Positions 3,730-5,079 of a DNA stretch of 5,079 nucleotides are shown piece after piece. Made by a program: the position numbers and the translations under genes. Below the pieces are notes generated by a model. That model searched no databases, was not told the origin of the DNA, and was given only the letters and a program-made list of their open reading frames with translations. This stretch comes from CALKUP01 sp964492735 (GTDB lineage: Bacteria; Patescibacteriota; Patescibacteriia; UBA9570; XYC2-FULL-38-9). Position 1 is the first letter of the stretch, and each line of letters starts with the position of its first letter. The DNA lies in the NCBI GenBank assembly GCA_964492735.1, contig CAZBLE010000027.1, positions 1-5,079 on the forward strand, given 5' to 3'.

Positions 3730-5079
3730 GATGTCACCGTCGGGCCAAAGTGCTGGGTCGCCAAATCCCACACATTTGTCGCCTCTTCTTCTGTTGGCTG
3801 CTCAATATTTTCCACTGTTGCATTCACATGCTCTTTTGCAAAATCTTGCGACACCACAGCGATTACACGATGCGCACTACCGAGTACAGCAGACACCGCT
3901 GTCTCGACTTTTTTGTGATTCACCGGCTCTTCTAATCGATCTTTATAAAACTGATATTCAAATCCGAGCGTTAACTCCCCTTCTTTCACTTCCACGAGAG
4001 TACTCACTTTAAATGTGAGATACAACGCATGATCTTCTGTTTGAATCGCTTTTAAAATATCATTCCACTGAGCTCGCACACGATCCATTGGACTACCGTC
4101 AGCAGGAACAGCTGCGGCTGGAGCTGCTTGAGGCGCAGAAACAACTTCTGCGACCTCAACTGTCACAGGTGCTGTCTCCTCAATGATTTCAACGCTCACC
4201 ATCTCTTCAACAGGAACAACTTCCTCTTCAAGGGCAACCTCAACTTCAGCGTCAGGCGGGACAACATCATCACTCTCACTTGTCGGTTCATCTTCTTCAA
4301 GCACTGACGCTGGAACATCATCTTCCACTTGAATCACTGGCAACTGCTCAGCCTCTTCTTTTGCTTCGGCACTTTCAATCTTTTTCTTTGGCGTCGGAAT
4401 TGGCTGCCCTGCTACTGGCAAGGGTGTTTCTGTTGCTGCGGTCGGAGCTGAATGAACAGGCTCTTGTGAGACAATCTCAGGAGTTTCAGCAACTGGCGCT
4501 ACTACGGCCGGCGCTGGCGAAACTGTCTCAGTAAACACCCCTTGTTCACCCGCAAGCGTTGCAACAACGATTTCCAATGGGACTGTCGGCACAGCAGTTG
4601 TTTTTTGTGACTCTAAGCCTGCGACAAGTAACTCAAGTACACGAGTCACGCGCCGTACATCTGTTTGACCAAATAATTTGGCAAGAAAATCAACCTGAGC
4701 CGGTTCTAATAATAATTGCTCAAGCATTTCACGTTTATGTGTTAACCGATACAACATTCCAGCACGAACCACTTCAATTAAAGCGATGATATAGTGCGGC
4801 ATTTGGTTTCCTGCTGCATGCCACGCGCCAATGCGCTGCACTGCTTCAGCAAACCGGCCCGTAAACACTTCTGTCACCCACGTTAAAATTTCTTTTTTAT
4901 CTGCGTGCGGCAATACTGCTTCAACTGTTTTTAGTGTGACTGGATTTTCTGGATTCGATAACACTTGGCCGAGTAAACTTTCAGCATCACGCAATCCACC
5001 ATCTGCTCTGCGAGCAATCGCGAGTGCTGCAAGCTCCTCGAGCGCAGCGCCCGCCAGCTCAAGGCCGCCGCCGACGTGC
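3726..5079 (-). CDS. dnaX: DNA polymerase III subunit tau, N-terminus beyond window edge
   Basis: DnaX is the ATPase core of the clamp loader that places the sliding clamp on primed DNA. Its long tau form also tethers polymerase and helicase. The 450 visible codons begin in the lid domain just before the sensor-2 motif GGLRDAESLLGQ (4965-5000); the Walker A and B part is outside. After this come the helical oligomerisation domain (about 130 residues, to about position 4550), a Pro/Ala/Glu-rich, strongly acidic linker of about 150 residues, and a C-terminal domain of about 115 residues starting at DRVRAQWNDILKAI. That domain resembles tau domain V, which contacts the polymerase alpha subunit. 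The CDS ends in TGA, 45 bp upstream of tRNA-Gln. The open frame continues to the edge, so no start is present; the TTG at 4992-4994 is an internal Leu. recR often lies near dnaX but is not seen here. Confidence 0.93.
   Translation of the reverse strand, partial: HVGGGLELAGAALEELAALAIARRADGGLRDAESLLGQVLSNPENPVTLKTVEAVLPHADKKEILTWVTEVFTGRFAEAVQRIGAWHAAGNQMPHYIIALIEVVRAGMLYRLTHKREMLEQLLLEPAQVDFLAKLFGQTDVRRVTRVLELLVAGLESQKTTAVPTVPLEIVVATLAGEQGVFTETVSPAPAVVAPVAETPEIVSQEPVHSAPTAATETPLPVAGQPIPTPKKKIESAEAKEEAEQLPVIQVEDDVPASVLEEDEPTSESDDVVPPDAEVEVALEEEVVPVEEMVSVEIIEETAPVTVEVAEVVSAPQAAPAAAVPADGSPMDRVRAQWNDILKAIQTEDHALYLTFKVSTLVEVKEGELTLGFEYQFYKDRLEEPVNHKKVETAVSAVLGSAHRVIAVVSQDFAKEHVNATVENIEQPTEEEATNVWDLATQHFGPTVTS
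4375..4386 (-). promoter_or_regulatory. Possible -1 frameshift site producing a short gamma form
   Basis: In the dnaX linker the frame reads AAG AAA AAG ATT GAA. A slip back by one base after the second AAG gives GAT TGA, so one Asp is added and translation stops at 4375-4377. E. coli dnaX makes its gamma subunit in the same way, with A AAA AAG followed by Glu and TGA. Here the base before AAA AAG is G, which weakens re-pairing. I see no convincing stimulatory hairpin or upstream Shine-Dalgarno sequence. The product would keep the oligomerisation domain and lose the acidic linker and the tau C-terminus. Confidence 0.42.

Noticed and set aside
3667..4012. Plus-strand open frames starting in tRNA-Gln and running antisense to dnaX
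   Set aside because: They overlap the tRNA and the conserved tau C-terminal domain, and their peptides look like translated antisense.
4280..4534. Low-complexity Leu/Gln-rich plus-strand open frame
   Set aside because: It is the reverse complement of the acidic Pro/Ala/Glu linker of dnaX; its composition is a by-product.

Overview
The window looks like a compact bacterial chromosome segment, most plausibly from the Patescibacteria (Candidate Phyla Radiation). That assignment is an inference. It rests on mid-range GC, very short intergenic spaces, no Shine-Dalgarno sequence before any of the five visible starts, a tRNA gene without an encoded CCA end, a DnaX with the RDAESLLGQ form of the sensor-2 region, and a small exported protein of a type I associate with this group. 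The genetic code looks standard, with TAA and TGA stops.

Left part, 1-590: the 5' part of rpsF (ribosomal protein S6) runs leftward off the window. A 176-bp divergent intergenic region separates it from a rightward class I fructose-1,6-bisphosphatase gene (fbp). The region holds two back-to-back sigma-70-type promoters whose -35 hexamers overlap on the same seven bases. The fbp transcript is predicted to be leaderless. The rpsF transcript would have a leader of about 113 nt with two stem-loops, a possible site for ribosomal-protein autoregulation.

Middle part, 1553-3604: this is the most interesting piece. It holds an ECF sigma factor gene, then an overlapping gene for a three-helix membrane protein with an outer beta-rich domain (probable anti-sigma factor), then a gene for a small secreted protein with a Met/His/Gly-rich tail. 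A 43-bp element with 34 identical positions sits at the sigma gene start, inside the end of fbp, and again just upstream of the secreted-protein gene. Its layout fits an ECF promoter, so the sigma factor probably activates itself, its anti-sigma factor and the secreted protein. This would be a self-contained envelope-stress or metal/redox-response module. A 30-bp perfect palindrome ends it as a bidirectional terminator.

Right part, 3605-5079: a leftward tRNA-Gln(CTG) gene and, upstream of it, a leftward dnaX (DNA polymerase III tau subunit) whose N-terminal ATPase portion lies beyond the window edge. The tRNA has a good promoter whose -35 box contains the dnaX stop codon. The long acidic linker of dnaX contains a G AAA AAG stretch followed in the -1 frame by an immediate TGA, the same arrangement that makes the short gamma form in E. 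coli. No intergenic stretch exceeds 300 bases, and I see no mobile elements or CRISPR.
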